A stretch of 64,000 nucleotides of DNA from Armillaria gallica. Its lineage: Eukaryota > Basidiomycota > Agaricomycetes > Agaricales > Physalacriaceae. The DNA lies in NCBI GenBank assembly GCA_037576215.1, contig JBANDB010000006.1, positions 4,588,001 through 4,652,000 on the forward strand, given 5' to 3'. Below are positions 31,306-42,384 of this stretch, piece after piece; the stretch's first letter is position 1; each line of letters opens with the position of its first letter. The notes under the pieces are model-generated. The model had not been told where the DNA came from, did no database searches, and saw only the letters and a list, made by a program, of their open reading frames with translations. The translations under genes were made by a program, and so were the position numbers.

Positions 31306-32141
31306 GCTCCAGGAGCTGACAGCTATCAACCTGAAGCACCCACGCCAGTGGATGGCAGAAGGATCATCCTTGAAAGAGCGGACCAATTGGCTGACAGCGG
31401 ATAGCCATATATGGCTATTCTCGAACCAGACCGGATGAGGAAGGTGTTGCAGAGTGCGCTCAATGACGCTGGAGTAGCTCGCGCAGCTGAGTTCAGCGCA
31501 ACAGCTCGTGTCAAATACCAGCTTTGAAGGTAAATTCAGGGCTATCGGAGCGGGTAGGTGCAGAAGCGGGGGCTGGATTCGGATCCGCTACTATATAAGC
31601 ACGCATATAATGTACTTAGAAGGACAGTTAATCTCACTTGCTCATAGCACACTAAAGGAATAAATGCCGCTACTCTCCTAAGCATATCTAGCCGCCTCTG
31701 AGCCTAGCACTGTGAAGCAGATTGCCAGGAATTCTCCTTTTCTCTTGCTATCTTCACACAACCGCTCTCTGTTCAGCATCCTAAGCGGATGCTTGGACTA
31801 CTTCTCTCTATCGTATCCGCAGACGGAGCGGATTCTATCGGATCCCTTCAGAGCGGGTGGTAACCCTCCTTGCGTATACAAAAGATCTTGCAGATGCAGA
31901 CGCGACTTTCTCTTACCAGAGAGTTTGCTAGCCTTACAGCGACTCACTCAGCGATTCCGAGAGCGACCAGAGCCACTGCCCGAGTTCACAAGACCACCCA
32001 GTGAGTCAAGTACCGCAGTCGAGAGGCGACTACCCTGTCCACCAACCCCCTTCCCTGACACCACGCCCAGGCTCACAATTGACGGCATCCCAGAGTCGAG
32101 CACCGAGCAGACGTGCGAGCACTTGCCCTATTACCCCAGCG
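31080..32141 (+). other. E3-specific block before gag
   Basis: No clear match to E4. It contains TACTATATAAGCACGC (near 31590), which looks like a TATA box, and an open frame 31712-32158. The end of that frame, PSDDDAN-stop, matches the end of ORF B in E4 (PSDDAI-stop). It may contain an insertion with uncertain borders. Confidence 0.4.
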
Positions 32142-33625
32142 ATGATGACGCTAACTGACGCCATCAATTTTTATAACGAAACAAATGATGACCCCACAGT
32201 CCCTACTCCCGCTATATTAAGGCAAGCAACGTTTTTGAATATTTATAATTACTTCGCCTATGAATTACCCTTTTCCTTGGTTTGGGAAGCTTCCCAAGCC
32301 GGGAACAATTATTTTATGAGGAAAAATAGAGGTCTCCCAGCAGACGAAATCCTACAGTACAAAGCAGAGTGGAATGCTCGCTTCCTATGGAACGACTTAC
32401 ACCCGGATGCCATAATCAAGACATTCCCTCCTTATGAAGAAGCTGCCTTAGAGATCGAGATGCAGGAACCAATGCCGGATGAACCACCGGTAGCACCCCC
32501 TGGGTCAGGGACACGAATACCTTTGCCTACGTCACCAGGCAGGTGGCACCAGGAACGTACCAACACGGGTACCTACCTTTTGCCGGCGCCAATGGAGCAG
32601 GCACAGGAGGAGGTGGAGGCGGTGGACAACCTGCACAACCACCGCAACCTCCCGTCGCACCAATACAGGTAATGCTCCCACGCTTCTCGGCACCTCCAGC
32701 AATGCCCAACCCACCTATACCTTGGGAACTACAAGCTGGAGCAATAGCCCTCTACGACGACTTCAAGCCAAAAATCTTGAAAGAAGTCGACGACTTCACG
32801 GGGGACTCTGACGACATCGCTCACTTCTTCCTAAAGTGTGAGCTGCACTTCAACGTCTTTAATCGACACTTCCGCCAACACCCGCATAAGGTTGTCTTTT
32901 GCGTCTCCCGACTCGCAGGAGACGCAGAGAGGTGGTGGCAGCTGTGTGCCAAAATCATAGGAAAAATGACGGATGGAGAACAGCAGTACCCGACTTACGA
33001 AGACTTCCAGTCGGAACTCAATAATAGGTTCTGGAAGGACGCCGACTCGCAGATAAAGTATGCGCAGTGGGAAAAGCTAAAACAGTCGGAGCATAAGGAC
33101 AGCGACAAGTTCTTCCAACTCTTCGAAGAACTAGCCTACCACGCCGGAGTACGCAATAATGACCAAGTCATGCTCCATCAGATCAAAAAGGCCGCCTGTC
33201 AGTTGAGCAAAAATACTATATACTCGTCAGATGGAGACGTGCCAACCGATTACCCAGTGTGGAAGGCTTGCCTACTCCGAATCGATCTCAACTGGTGCCT
33301 TAAACAGGCAGAAGGAACAACAGGGCCACCAGCCTGATCACAGAAGATGACCATGCCTGTACAGGGTGGTCAAACCAAGGTCCCCGTACTGACAACGAGT
33401 ACGACTACAGGGACGACATACGGAGGACACGGGCAGCCGATGAATATCGACGAAGCCAGGGCAGCATCGGTATGCTATGGATGTGGCAAGAAAGGCCACT
33501 TCAAGCGCGACTGCCCCACCGCACCCAGAACCCGAGCAGAGTCTTTGCGACGCGCAAATACCTACTGGGATATGAAGGAAAGGAACCTCCCAACGATTGA
33601 GGAGGTAAAAGAAACCGCCACGTAG
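32142..33625 (+). pseudogene. gag: E3 gag with CCHC knuckle
   Basis: ATGATG at 32142 overlaps the stop of the preceding ORF (GATGATGACGCTAACTGA). Early block: DAINFYNETND, YNYFAYELPFSLVW. After a frame change near 32510 the frame continues as YVTRQVAPGTYQHGYLPFAG, a Gly/Pro/Gln-rich linker, then the retrotransposon gag core (HFFLKCELHFNVFNRHF, SRLAGDAERWWQL, NRFWKDADSQIKYAQWEKL). UGA 33335 interrupts before the knuckle CYGCGKKGHFKRDC (C-x2-C-x4-H-x4-C). TAG 33623 ends gag. E4 shows the same blocks without the 32510 shift but with its own breaks. Confidence 0.82.
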
Positions 33626-35708
33626 ATAACGATTCGATCTACCCGGCAACTCAGGGTTTAGTTTCAGCTGGTACGCCTATCACATTGCATCATTGTACTT
33701 ATATATCGCCTGTAGTATCCACTGCGCATTCGAATATACCCGCAATTTCGCAATCAGACCAGGAACTAAACAAACAGAATCAACCTACGCCTAACGAAGT
33801 GACAATCCCAGGAATGGGTGCGGTAGTCACTGAGCTATCAGCTCGACGTTTGGCAAGTAACCTATTACAGGCAAAAGTGGACGGTAAGGCGACCACCAGA
33901 TCGTCACCCATCATAACAGCGGTGCCTTTACAGGACCGACTGGATGGGGCAGGGGACCAAGCGGCTCTTTCAGAGTGTCTCGCCCCCCTGATCAAGTGGC
34001 TCTACGGAGTCCCTGCCTCGCAGGGAGTTTCGAGGGAATAGCTTCGGCGAAACCTCCTCTGGTAAAAGAGAATACCGCAAGGCTAGCAGAGTCTAAATCC
34101 CATGACAGGGCTCTAGCAGCAGCCACGGACAACAGCACCCGCAACGCTGGATTACAGAAGACGAGGGACACGGCGAGGGACTATTTGCCCTCAGTCCTGA
34201 AGAACCAAGAGGACGAACCAGAGTCAGGTAAGTGCCCCCGATCAGTTGCCAATGCCTATCGTGACGCAGGGCGACCTGACGAAGGGGGAACGCCGAATGA
34301 AACGAAGATCCCAGTCATCACAGAGACGGGCTTGAAGGAACCAGGTGAAGGCGACCGCTACTCAACGGTGAGAAGTGTAGGCAATCATTGTGCAGCGGTG
34401 CCAGCCCAACCTGTTGCCCCTTTACAGGGTGACTCCTTTGCAGAAAGCTACTCCTGTTCCATGACCGACCAGAAAGCCGCAGGTTCGGAAGCTGCTAGCG
34501 CCCAGGCAGTGAAAAGGGGGCATCAGGTAGCTACTTTGGAAGAAGTACCTGATCATGAGGACATTACCAGTTTCATGATGAACAAAAACGCTAAATTAAC
34601 CCCTTTAGACTTAGAAAATGCGGTGACCTCACCGACGGTAGTCGCGCTCGTATGGGGCGACACAAAGGTTGAAGAGGCCCCGCAACTGTCCCGCACCTAT
34701 ACAAATGGACAGACCTATAGAGAATGGCTTAAACCATTCGGAGCTGAGTGGACTCTACGCGGCGTAGTACAAGTGCGGACGGAGTCGGAGGCAAAGGCAA
34801 TCCTCAAAAACTGGATTCACAAGGCATGCATGGAGGAGGTCGTTGACTCAATGATTAAAGCAATGAGGGGGATGAAGCGAACCAATGCACTCTGGTGGCT
34901 TCACGAGCTACAAACGCCAAAATGACTTATCAGCACACTAAGCGATAAAGGGAAAGACCTGGTTATCCCCATCATTCTCGGGGTGCCAGGAACGCTTCCC
35001 AATATCTCTACGACTGTGTTGGTAGACAGCAGATGCACCAGCAGTGCTATCAATCAAAAATTTGTTAAGCAACACAACATCCCGACTCGACCAACGGCCA
35101 CCCCAATCCCAGTCTATAATGCCAACAGAACCAAGAACTCAGGAGGATCAATTACCGAATACACCGAGATCAAGCTTAAAATCAGAGATCATTCTGAACG
35201 AATAGATCTAGCCATAACAGATCTCGGTGATAAGGAAATCTTCCTCGGTCATGACTGGTTAGCCCGGCATAATCCGATCATCAATTGGAAGACAGGAGGA
35301 TTAACGTTTGCACGGTGCGAATGCCATAAGAACCCATTCATACTACCCGATGCCGATCCCGATGACAAGTGGGATGAGGAACTGGAAGAGGGGGATACCA
35401 TTCTCGCAATAGATTTCACATGGGCTATTCTCATACGTGCGCATCACGCCAATGATTTAGCTGCCACGGCCAACGCAGACAAGGAGACCAAGACGTTCGA
35501 AGAAATGGTCCCAGAGTGGTGTTGGGATTTCAATGATCTGTTTGACAAAGACAGTTTTGATGAACTCCCTAACCCAAAAACATGGGATCACGCCATCGAA
35601 CTCACTCCAAATGCGAGCGCCAATCTAGATTGCAAGGTTTACCCTTTGAACAGGAACGAACAAGCAGAACTCGATAAGTTCTTGGATGAGAACCTCTCGA
35701 GTGGATGA
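33601..35708 (+). pseudogene. pol: E3 pol N-terminal linker and protease
   Basis: Opens in the -1 frame relative to gag. The overlap is only about 22 nt and contains GAGGTAAAAGA, shared with E4. A C-run (33983-33988) is one base shorter than in E4 and shifts the frame. The linker block TSFMMNKNAKLTPLDLE is conserved in E4. UGA 34923 falls at an Arg position (E4 has LKRYIS). The protease core VLVDSRCTSSAINQKFV has DSR where E4 keeps DSG: GGA to AGA at a CpG. It continues DLAITDLGDKEIFLGHDWLA. UGA 35706 follows LSSG. Confidence 0.8.
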
Positions 35709-36764
35709 ATACGACCCTCCAAATCACCCATGGCTTCGCCATTCTTCTTCGTTAAAAAGAAGGATGGCAAGCTACGACCAGTCCAAGATTATAGGAAGCT
35801 CAATGAGATGACAATTAAAAACCATTATCCGCTCCCCTTAATCTCAGAACTAATGGACAAATTATGGGGTGCCAAGTATTTTTCCAAACTTGACGTTCGA
35901 TGGGGATACAACAATGTGCGCATCAAAAATGGCGACGAGTGGAAGGCGGCATTTAGAACTAATCGCGGGTTGTTCGAACCCACGGTTATGTTCTTTGGGC
36001 TCACCAATTCGCCTGCCACCTTCCAATGGATGATGAATGACATTTTCAAGAACCTCATTGCATCAGGCGCCGTCACTGTTTACCTCGATGACATCCTCAT
36101 CATGTCCAAGACTAGGGAAGAGCATCGTCGCATCACGCGTGAGGTTCTAAGACACCTCCGGAAGAACAAGCTATTCCTTAAGGCAGAGAAATGCAAGTTC
36201 GAGACCTTGGAAACCGAGTACCTCGGAGTCATCATCAGTGAAGGGAGCATCCGGATGGACCCAGTCAAAATTGCAGGAATCGCAGAATGGCTGGTCCCAG
36301 TCAAGAAAGTGCAACTCCAGTCATTTCTAGGCTTTACCAACTTCTACAGACGTTTCATCAAAGGGTACAGCAAGGTCGTCAAACTGATGACCCAGCTGAC
36401 CAGAAACGATCCCTGGAAGTGGGGAAAAGCGCAACAGGACGCCTTCGAAGAGTTGAAGAGACTATTAGCCGAAGAGGTGGTACTGGCAATACCCACCGAA
36501 GAAGGAAAGTTCCGTGTAGAGGCGGATGCAAGTGAGAGAGCAATAGGTGCGGTATTGACGCAGGAGCAGGATGGAAAATGGCGCCCAGTCACATTTCTAT
36601 CCAAATCCCTCACTGTCACGGAACAAAATTACGAAATTTACGACAAAGAACTGCTCGCAATAATGATTGCACTCGATGAGTGGCAACACTATCTAATGGG
36701 AGCGGCACAAGACTTCAAAATCTGGACGGATCACCAAAACCTCCAGTATTTCCAAAAACCCTAA
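35709..36764 (+). pseudogene. pol: E3 reverse transcriptase and start of RNase H
   Basis: SPFFFVKKKDGKLRPVQDYR, KYFSKLDVRWGYNNVRI (first Asp), MFFGLTNSPATFQ, and VTVYLDDILIMSK with an intact YxDD. Thumb: QLQSFLGFTNFYRRFIKGYS. RNase [45 protein letters not shown] 36762 in QKP-stop-KLNRRQARW is a Gln-to-stop (CAA to TAA). The RT catalytic residues are complete, so this domain is the best preserved RT in the window. Confidence 0.9.
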
Positions 36765-38240
36765 AAGCTAAACCGACGACAAGCTCGTTGGGTAACAGAG
36801 CTAGCTGAATACCATTTCACGCTGCACCACAAATCAGGAACCGCAAACAAGAAAGCCAACTTACTCAGTCGCAGAGCAGATCACGAACAGGGAAAGGAGG
36901 ACAACGATGAGGTTATCGTCCTCAAACCCGAGCACTTCCGGGCACTAGTCATGCCCACTATCGAGGAAACCCATTCCAAAATAAAGCAAGCCACACTTGA
37001 CCACCACCGATGGGACAAGAACATTGTGACTTCCCTTAACCATGACCGAGGACTGAAAATGGATGATGGGTTGATCTTTTATGACTCCCGCATTTACGTT
37101 CCTTCCGACCACGCGTTACGAGGCGAAATAATTGCACAAGCTCACGACCACATCATGGTGGGACACCCCAGCATTGAAAAGACCAAAGAACTCGTCTTAC
37201 AAGAATATTGGTGGCCTAGGATGAAAAAAGACATAGAAGATTATGTCCACGGCTGCGAGACGTGCCAACGAACCAAGTCGAGCACTCAAGCAAAAGCAGC
37301 GCCGCTTCATCCAAACACCATTCCATCCCAACCCTGGACTCACATCTCCGTCGACATGGTGACTGGTTTACCCAAGAGTAACAGTTTTGATGCAATCCTA
37401 ATGATCGTCAACCGTTTCTCCAAGGAAATCATACCTGTCGCATGTACAACAGAGATGTCATCGGAAGGGTGGGCCAAAATTCTACGAGACGAAGTTTACG
37501 CCAGACACGGAATGCCACAGGTTATTATCAGCGACCAAGGCACTGTGTTTGTATCCAAGTTCATGAAAGACCTTTATGACTTGCTCCAAATCAAGGCAAA
37601 CGTATCCACTGCCTACCACCCACAAACCGACGGACAGACTGAGCGAGTGAATCAAGAGGTTGAAAAATACCTCCGGATCTTTGTCAATCACCGCCAGAAT
37701 GACTGGGTTGAATGGCTCTCTCTTGCGGCCTTCACTCACAATAACCGCACCCATTCCGCAATGGGTAAAAGTCCCTTCGAGGTTAACTATGGCTATAACG
37801 CCGAAATCCTCCCTGGTACCGTACGACCCCGAGCACCCTTCAGAACACCGGCCTCAACCACATTCATTTCACAGATGCAGAAAATCCATGCCGAGGCAAA
37901 GCAAGCACTCGAGAAAGCCGCCGACCAGATGAAAGCCCAATACGACAAAAAGAAAAGACCTGCAGTTGATTACTCGGTGGGAGACAAAGTTTGGCTTGAT
38001 ACAAGCAATCTGGCGCTCCCACATCCGAAGAAAAAACTCGCAGACAAAAAAATGGGCCCTTTCCCTATCATCGCCAAAGTCGGAGCTTCGGCATATAAAT
38101 TAAAACTCCCACCAGGCTGGCATATCCATCCAGTATTCAACGAATCACTCCTAACGCCTTACATGCCCCCCACATTCCCTAACCAGGAACAGCTGCCTCC
38201 GCCACCACCTGACCTTATCAACAGGAAGGAGCACTATTAA
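36765..38240 (+). pseudogene. pol: E3 RNase H end and integrase
   Basis: RNase H ends with KKANLLSRR (normally ADLLSR). The zinc domain has HDHIMVGHPSIEKTK ... HGCETCQRTK. The catalytic core has [23 protein letters not shown] and [14 protein letters not shown], an intact DDE triad. C-terminal: YSVGDKVWLDTSNL, KKLADKKMGPFPIIAKVG, HPVFNESLLTPYMPP. From 36951 to 38237 this frame is open without a stop. TAA 38238 separates it from the chromodomain. Confidence 0.9.
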
Positions 38241-38546
38241 ATCGAGCAAGTACTTGACCATAGAGACCGAAAGGTCCAAGGAAAGGCTGGCGAACCATGG
38301 CACTGGGTTACCGACTACTTCGTCAAATGGAAAGGATATGGACCCGAATCGAACAGCTGGGTAAAGGAAGATGACATGGATGCTGATGAACTGGTCGACA
38401 AATACCTTGCAGAAGAAGTGAATTGCACCGAACAAGAGACAGAAGATTGGCAATCCTACACGGATCCATTCACTGGGCGAAAAGTTTGGTACGACCAACA
38501 GCTCGACTGGGATTGGTTTGGTGGCAATGACAACCCTTCGACATAA
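38241..38546 (+). pseudogene. E3 C-terminal chromodomain
   Basis: In frame after TAA 38238: IEQVLDHRDRKVQGKAG, TDYFVKWKGYGPESNSWV, DMDADELVDKYL. The YFVKWKGY...NSW core is a classic chromodomain. A tail SYTDPFTGRKVWYDQQLD, shared with E4, follows to TAA 38544. Confidence 0.85.
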
Positions 38547-38962
38547 TTGAAACCGCCATACAAAGCAACAGAAATCCCATAAACAAACAGCAGTCAAGAT
38601 GCGCCCTATAACGGGGGATAGTAATGGACCCCCACTCATGACGATACGTTCACGACAAATATGCTCCCTGCCCTCCTTCATGCTTCTTCTTTTTACGACT
38701 TCCAAGATGACCAATATTTTACTACAGCGCGCATAATCTGGTCTGCCCATGGGGCATACGGTGCCAGTTTACCACTCGCGTCACCACCATACGAAAAGTC
38801 CCCGTTCCCGGAAGGCGAATTTTATAAGGGCCCCCGGGACAAGCTGCAGCGTGTATGACATTTCTCCAAAACACACAGAGGTCTCTGGGGATGGCATGAC
38901 GATGAAGTAAATGAAATGCCGATGTACTGGCAGTTGGGACACCTGCCTTAAGGGGGGGGTAA
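38547..38962 (+). other. E3 3' untranslated region with extra ~330 bp
   Basis: The equivalent region in E4 is only about 35 bp: CAGCAGTCAGGACGCC directly followed by TGCCTTAATGAAGGGG. In E3 about 38600-38935 is interposed between AAGATGCGCC and ACCTGCCTTAAGG. It holds GGGGGATAGTAATGGACCCC. It ends at the polypurine tract before the LTR. Confidence 0.5.
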
Positions 38963-39432
38963 TGTTACGATTTATTTGTTTTATCTTATCTTATCTGGGA
39001 TAAGATAAGATGCTTACTCACCCGTTATCTTTAGACCCATGACTCCCAGAGAGTCTTCATAAATCTTCACATTGCTAACATGTCACACTCAGTCAACGTG
39101 TGCTCAATACGTGTTATTCCAAGTGACGTGTACTAAACACGTACTGGATACGTGTTATTCTCGGCTACCGTGTATTTGGCTTATTCACTTTCTAACACAG
39201 TAGCCACATCTTAGTACCATTTACAGACCCTCACTTTAGTATATAAGTAGCTTACTCAAAGCCTGTATTTCCCTAGCTTTGAGCTAAAGTTTATTCATAC
39301 CGAAACACACTCCTTCTCGCTAAGCGCTACTAAAGTTCGTCTTGGGCAGCAATCATCACAAGGACTAGTCGGTGACTGTATGAACACGATACAGCCAAAC
39401 TATTTACCTTTGATTGCAGTTCGGGTCTTACA
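38963..39432 (+). repeat. 3' LTR of E3
   Basis: 470 bp, aligned over its full length with 29732-30199. It is preceded by the polypurine stretch AAGGGGGGGGTAA (38950-38962). One base change breaks the GATA palindrome here (GGGATAAG in place of GAGATAAG). Confidence 0.93.
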
Positions 39433-41073
39433 CTTCCTCTCATGCCATGGTACTTGTTGGTTATGTGCCTGTGGGAAAATTTGACTGTTACTCAGAGGCA
39501 GAGAAGCAATACACTTGTTATCATGTATTTCATCACTGCATGAATGTGATCTTGAAGTCAGTAAAAGAGGCAGGAAGGCAAGGAGTTGCAATGACCTGCT
39601 CTGATCGATTCAAGCACTGTATATGGCCCATCATCGCTGCATACATGGCAGATTACCTAGAGCAGTGTCTTGTTGCCTGTTGCAAAGAGAACTGGTATCC
39701 ACCATGCCAGGTTGGGCATGATAATCGTGGGGATCATGATGCCTTCCCACTTCATGATATGGCAGAGTCATTGAGCATAATGGAGCAAAGTCTTGCTGGT
39801 GAATCAGACACAGATTTCAACAAATGATTTGACAAACTGGGCATACATGCACTTCCCAATCCTTTCTGGAAAGATCTTCCTTTCTCCAATATCTTCAAAG
39901 CCTTTACACCTGATCTTCTTCATCAGTTGCACAAAGGTGTATTCAAAGACCATTTGGTCAAGTGGTGCACCAATTTAATTGGTGAGAAGGAGATCAATAA
40001 GCATTTCAAGGCGATGTCAGGTCATCCAGGACTATGCCACTTTAAAAATGGGCTATCAAATGTGTCTCAGTAGACAGGAGCAAAGCATAAAGCAATGGAA
40101 CAAGTGTTTCTCACAGTTGTGGCAGAAGCCAAGGTTGACAAACACGTGGTGATTGCTGTAAGAAGCACACTTGATTTCATCTACTTTGCCTCCTTGCAAT
40201 CCCATACTTCCCTTATGCTCGCCTCATTATTCCAAGTACTCAATGACTTACACCACATCAAAGATGTCTTCACTGAAACAGGCCAGCATGAACACTTCAA
40301 CATTCCGAAGTTTCATGCTATGGAACACTACATTATGCTGATTCACCATTTTGGCAGTGCTGATGAGTTCAATACAGAGTCTCCTGAACACCTGCATATT
40401 GACTATGCTAAGGAGGCCTATCGAGCTTCAAATAAATGTGATTATACTATTCAGATGACACACTGGCTTCATTGACAGGAATCAGTGGATAGATTCACCT
40501 GGTACATTGACTGGTGCAAAGCTGGCAGATATCATATTGACCCACCCAGTCAAGCAGATGAGGATGACAACACATCAGTCTCTATTGCTTCACACTCCCC
40601 AGCATCTCCAGAGGCCGATCCCACTCTTGTTGCAGTCTCCCAAACCCCAGCCCAAGCTTTCCACATATCTGCTCAGCATCCAGTCAACCTTTGTGGGGTT
40701 TTGGCAATGAAAATCATTGGTGGTTATAATGCTTCTTGCTTTCTGGAGGCTTTGAAGCTCTATATTCATCAGCATGGCTTGGTTATGGATCCTCAACCCT
40801 TCGATACATTTGACCTGTACCAGTGCATCACAGTTGAGCTACCTGCCATACCTGAAGCAAGCAACAAGAAGCTCAAGAATGTCATATGAGCATATCCACC
40901 AGTGAAAGCATGGGGGCAACAGTTAGCACAAGCATCGCAACTGGATTTTGCATTAATATGGACAGGTGAATGCAATGATAGAATGAAAAATACCCCATTA
41001 GAAGGTAGGGAGTGCCATCTTGATTCTGTCTGATGGGCTGATTGGAGCTGGAAATTCCGCAGGTCTTCATGTC
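39433..41073 (+). pseudogene. Plavaka transposase, middle part
   Basis: Continues the 29731 frame after CTTCC: SSHAMVLVGYVPVGKFDCYS, VFHHCMNVILKSVKEAGRQG, GVAMTCSDRFKHCIWPIIAAY, then FTPDLLHQLHKGVFKDHLVKW, FNIPKFHAMEHYIMLIHHFG and STDYTIQM-like HIDYAKEAYRASNKCDYTIQ. The central segments (PDLLHQLHKG, KFHAMEHY) belong to the catalytic region of this transposase group. Stops at 39825, 40071, 40473 and 40887 interrupt it. The E4 LTR enters after CATGTC. Confidence 0.85.
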
Positions 41074-41484
41074 TGTTACAATTTATATGATTTATTCATT
41101 TTCTTTACCTAAGCACCTTTTATCTTATCTTATCTTTGGCACTTATCTTATCTCATCTTTAGATATGTGACTCCATGGAGCCTTCACATAGTGATACAGT
41201 CATACTTGCCTGACGTGTGTTTTATACTCGGTCACCATGTACTTGCTGATTCACTTTCTAACACAGTGCACCTATTATTATGATCCTCACTTTAGTATAT
41301 AAGTAGTGTACTCAAAGCTGTATATTCCTTAGCTTTGAGCCAATGTTTATTCATACCGAAACACATTCATTCTCACTAAGCGCTAAAACATTAGTCTTGA
41401 TCGCCAATCACCACGAGACTCAACGGTGACTGTATGAACATGATACAGCTGTTGTTTACTCTTGATTGGAGTTCAGGTCTTACA
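41074..41484 (+). repeat. 5' LTR of E4 with promoter
   Basis: 411 bp, starts TGTTACA, ends CTTACA. Tandem TTATC (GATAA) motifs at 41120-41160. TATATAA at 41296-41302, then AGCTTTGAGCCAA at 41331-41343. The right half is clearly related to the E3 LTR. Confidence 0.92.
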
Positions 41485-41485
41485 T

Positions 41486-41498
41486 TTAGCTCAAAGCT
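41486..41498 (+). other. Self-complementary primer-binding site of E4
   Basis: TTAGCTCAAAGCT, identical to the E3 site and one base after the LTR. Complementary to AGCTTTGAGCTAA of the 3' LTR, with one mismatch to the 5' LTR. Confidence 0.7.
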
Positions 41499-41525
41499 TT
41501 TCTAGGTTCCTTCACTGGAACCCTC

Positions 41526-41699
41526 ATGTCTGATACAACAGTCGACGCCATCTTTGGAGCCTCCATCAGTGTAAGCGCCCTCTTCCTCTCAGCAGCAGTC
41601 ATGCTTGCAGCATGCCAAAGGGGATTTACAATCAACCAAATCCTCAATGGCATCCCACTCCAGCGGCAGCAGCCACCAATCATCGCACCCATACCGTGA
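41526..41699 (+). CDS. E4 ORF0: small protein with a membrane segment
   Basis: 57 residues. Residues 8-30 (AIFGASISVSALFLSAAVML) are a hydrophobic helix, and the end NGIPLQRQQPPIIAPIP matches E3 ORF0. It is intact in E4 although the rest of the element is riddled with stops. Same position, size class and overlap with ORF A as in E3. Function unknown. Confidence 0.5.
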   Translation: MSDTTVDAIFGASISVSALFLSAAVMLAACQRGFTINQILNGIPLQRQQPPIIAPIP

Positions 41700-42384
41700 C
41701 GACCGATCTCGATCAACAACATCCTTAGCAAGTCAGAAGAAGAGGTCGCTTCTGAGTCGGCTTCTCCCATCATCCAGGAGAGAAGGCCTCCTACCTCTCC
41801 CAGAAGGCACATGCCTATCATCATCATCTCCCCCACTGGTTCTACCAACTCTGTCCCATATGCCCCTCGATCTCCCACACCCAGCAACTATGCCCATCTC
41901 ACAGAGCGGCTTGCAGATGATGCAAGCAGGGGACTTGATGTGGGCCACGACACCAGACCTGTCTCCCCTCTCGGCACCCACAGCTATAACCCTTGGGCTC
42001 ACAGGGACCATGCTACAACACCCTTTGCTGCAGAGGATCCCGATAACAATTTTTGGGACAACCTCACCATTCCATACAGTGCCTACTTCCCCTCCAACAG
42101 CGGCTCCCCCGATCACAGAACCCCTCCCCCAACCGGTTACAGGCATGTCCAGTTCTGGGATCAGCCTGTACAGGCCCAGCAGCAGGCACTTGAGCCTGTA
42201 CCAGAGCTCAAGGAGCCTGTCGCTGGCCCCTCCCATCCCAGGAGCCACAGTCCCTATGGCCATGCCTATTGGCGAAATGTCGACGAGCAGCGCCTCACAA
42301 CCCCCGGTCTCCAATCCATTCAGGAGATTGACAACAATGCCCTTAGATATCGCATTGACGAGCACAGAGAGACCATCCAGCTGA
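41647..42384 (+). CDS. E4 ORF A: Ser/Pro-rich leader ORF
   Basis: 245 residues from ATGGCATCCC, intact. MASHSSGSSHQSSHPYRDDR, LLSRLLPSSRREGLLPLPEG, LDLPHPATMPIS and AITLGLTGTMLQHPL align with E3 ORF A. Overlaps ORF B over most of its length. Confidence 0.45.
   Translation: MASHSSGSSHQSSHPYRDDRSRSTTSLASQKKRSLLSRLLPSSRREGLLPLPEGTCLSSSSPPLVLPTLSHMPLDLPHPATMPISQSGLQMMQAGDLMWATTPDLSPLSAPTAITLGLTGTMLQHPLLQRIPITIFGTTSPFHTVPTSPPTAAPPITEPLPQPVTGMSSSGISLYRPSSRHLSLYQSSRSLSLAPPIPGATVPMAMPIGEMSTSSASQPPVSNPFRRLTTMPLDIALTSTERPSS

Larger units (their letters stand above)
29732..39432 (+). mobile_element. Chromodomain Ty3/gypsy element E3, self-priming type
   Basis: LTRs 29732-30199 and 38963-39432 start TGTTA and end CTTACA. 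The 5-bp target duplication CTTCC is perfect (29727-29731, 39433-39437). Order: LTR, self-complementary PBS, small ORF with a membrane segment, two overlapping Pro/Ser-rich ORFs, gag (CCHC), pol in the -1 frame (protease, RT, RNase H, integrase, chromodomain), G-rich polypurine tract, LTR. Several stops and two frameshifts make it inactive. It belongs with E4 in one family. Confidence 0.93.

Noticed and set aside
38151..38750. 199-residue minus-strand ORF
   Set aside because: Antisense to the E3 chromodomain and integrase end, with no recognisable motif; a shadow frame.
41733..42365. 210-residue minus-strand ORF in E4
   Set aside because: Antisense to the conserved leader ORFs A/B; no counterpart of comparable conservation noted in E3.
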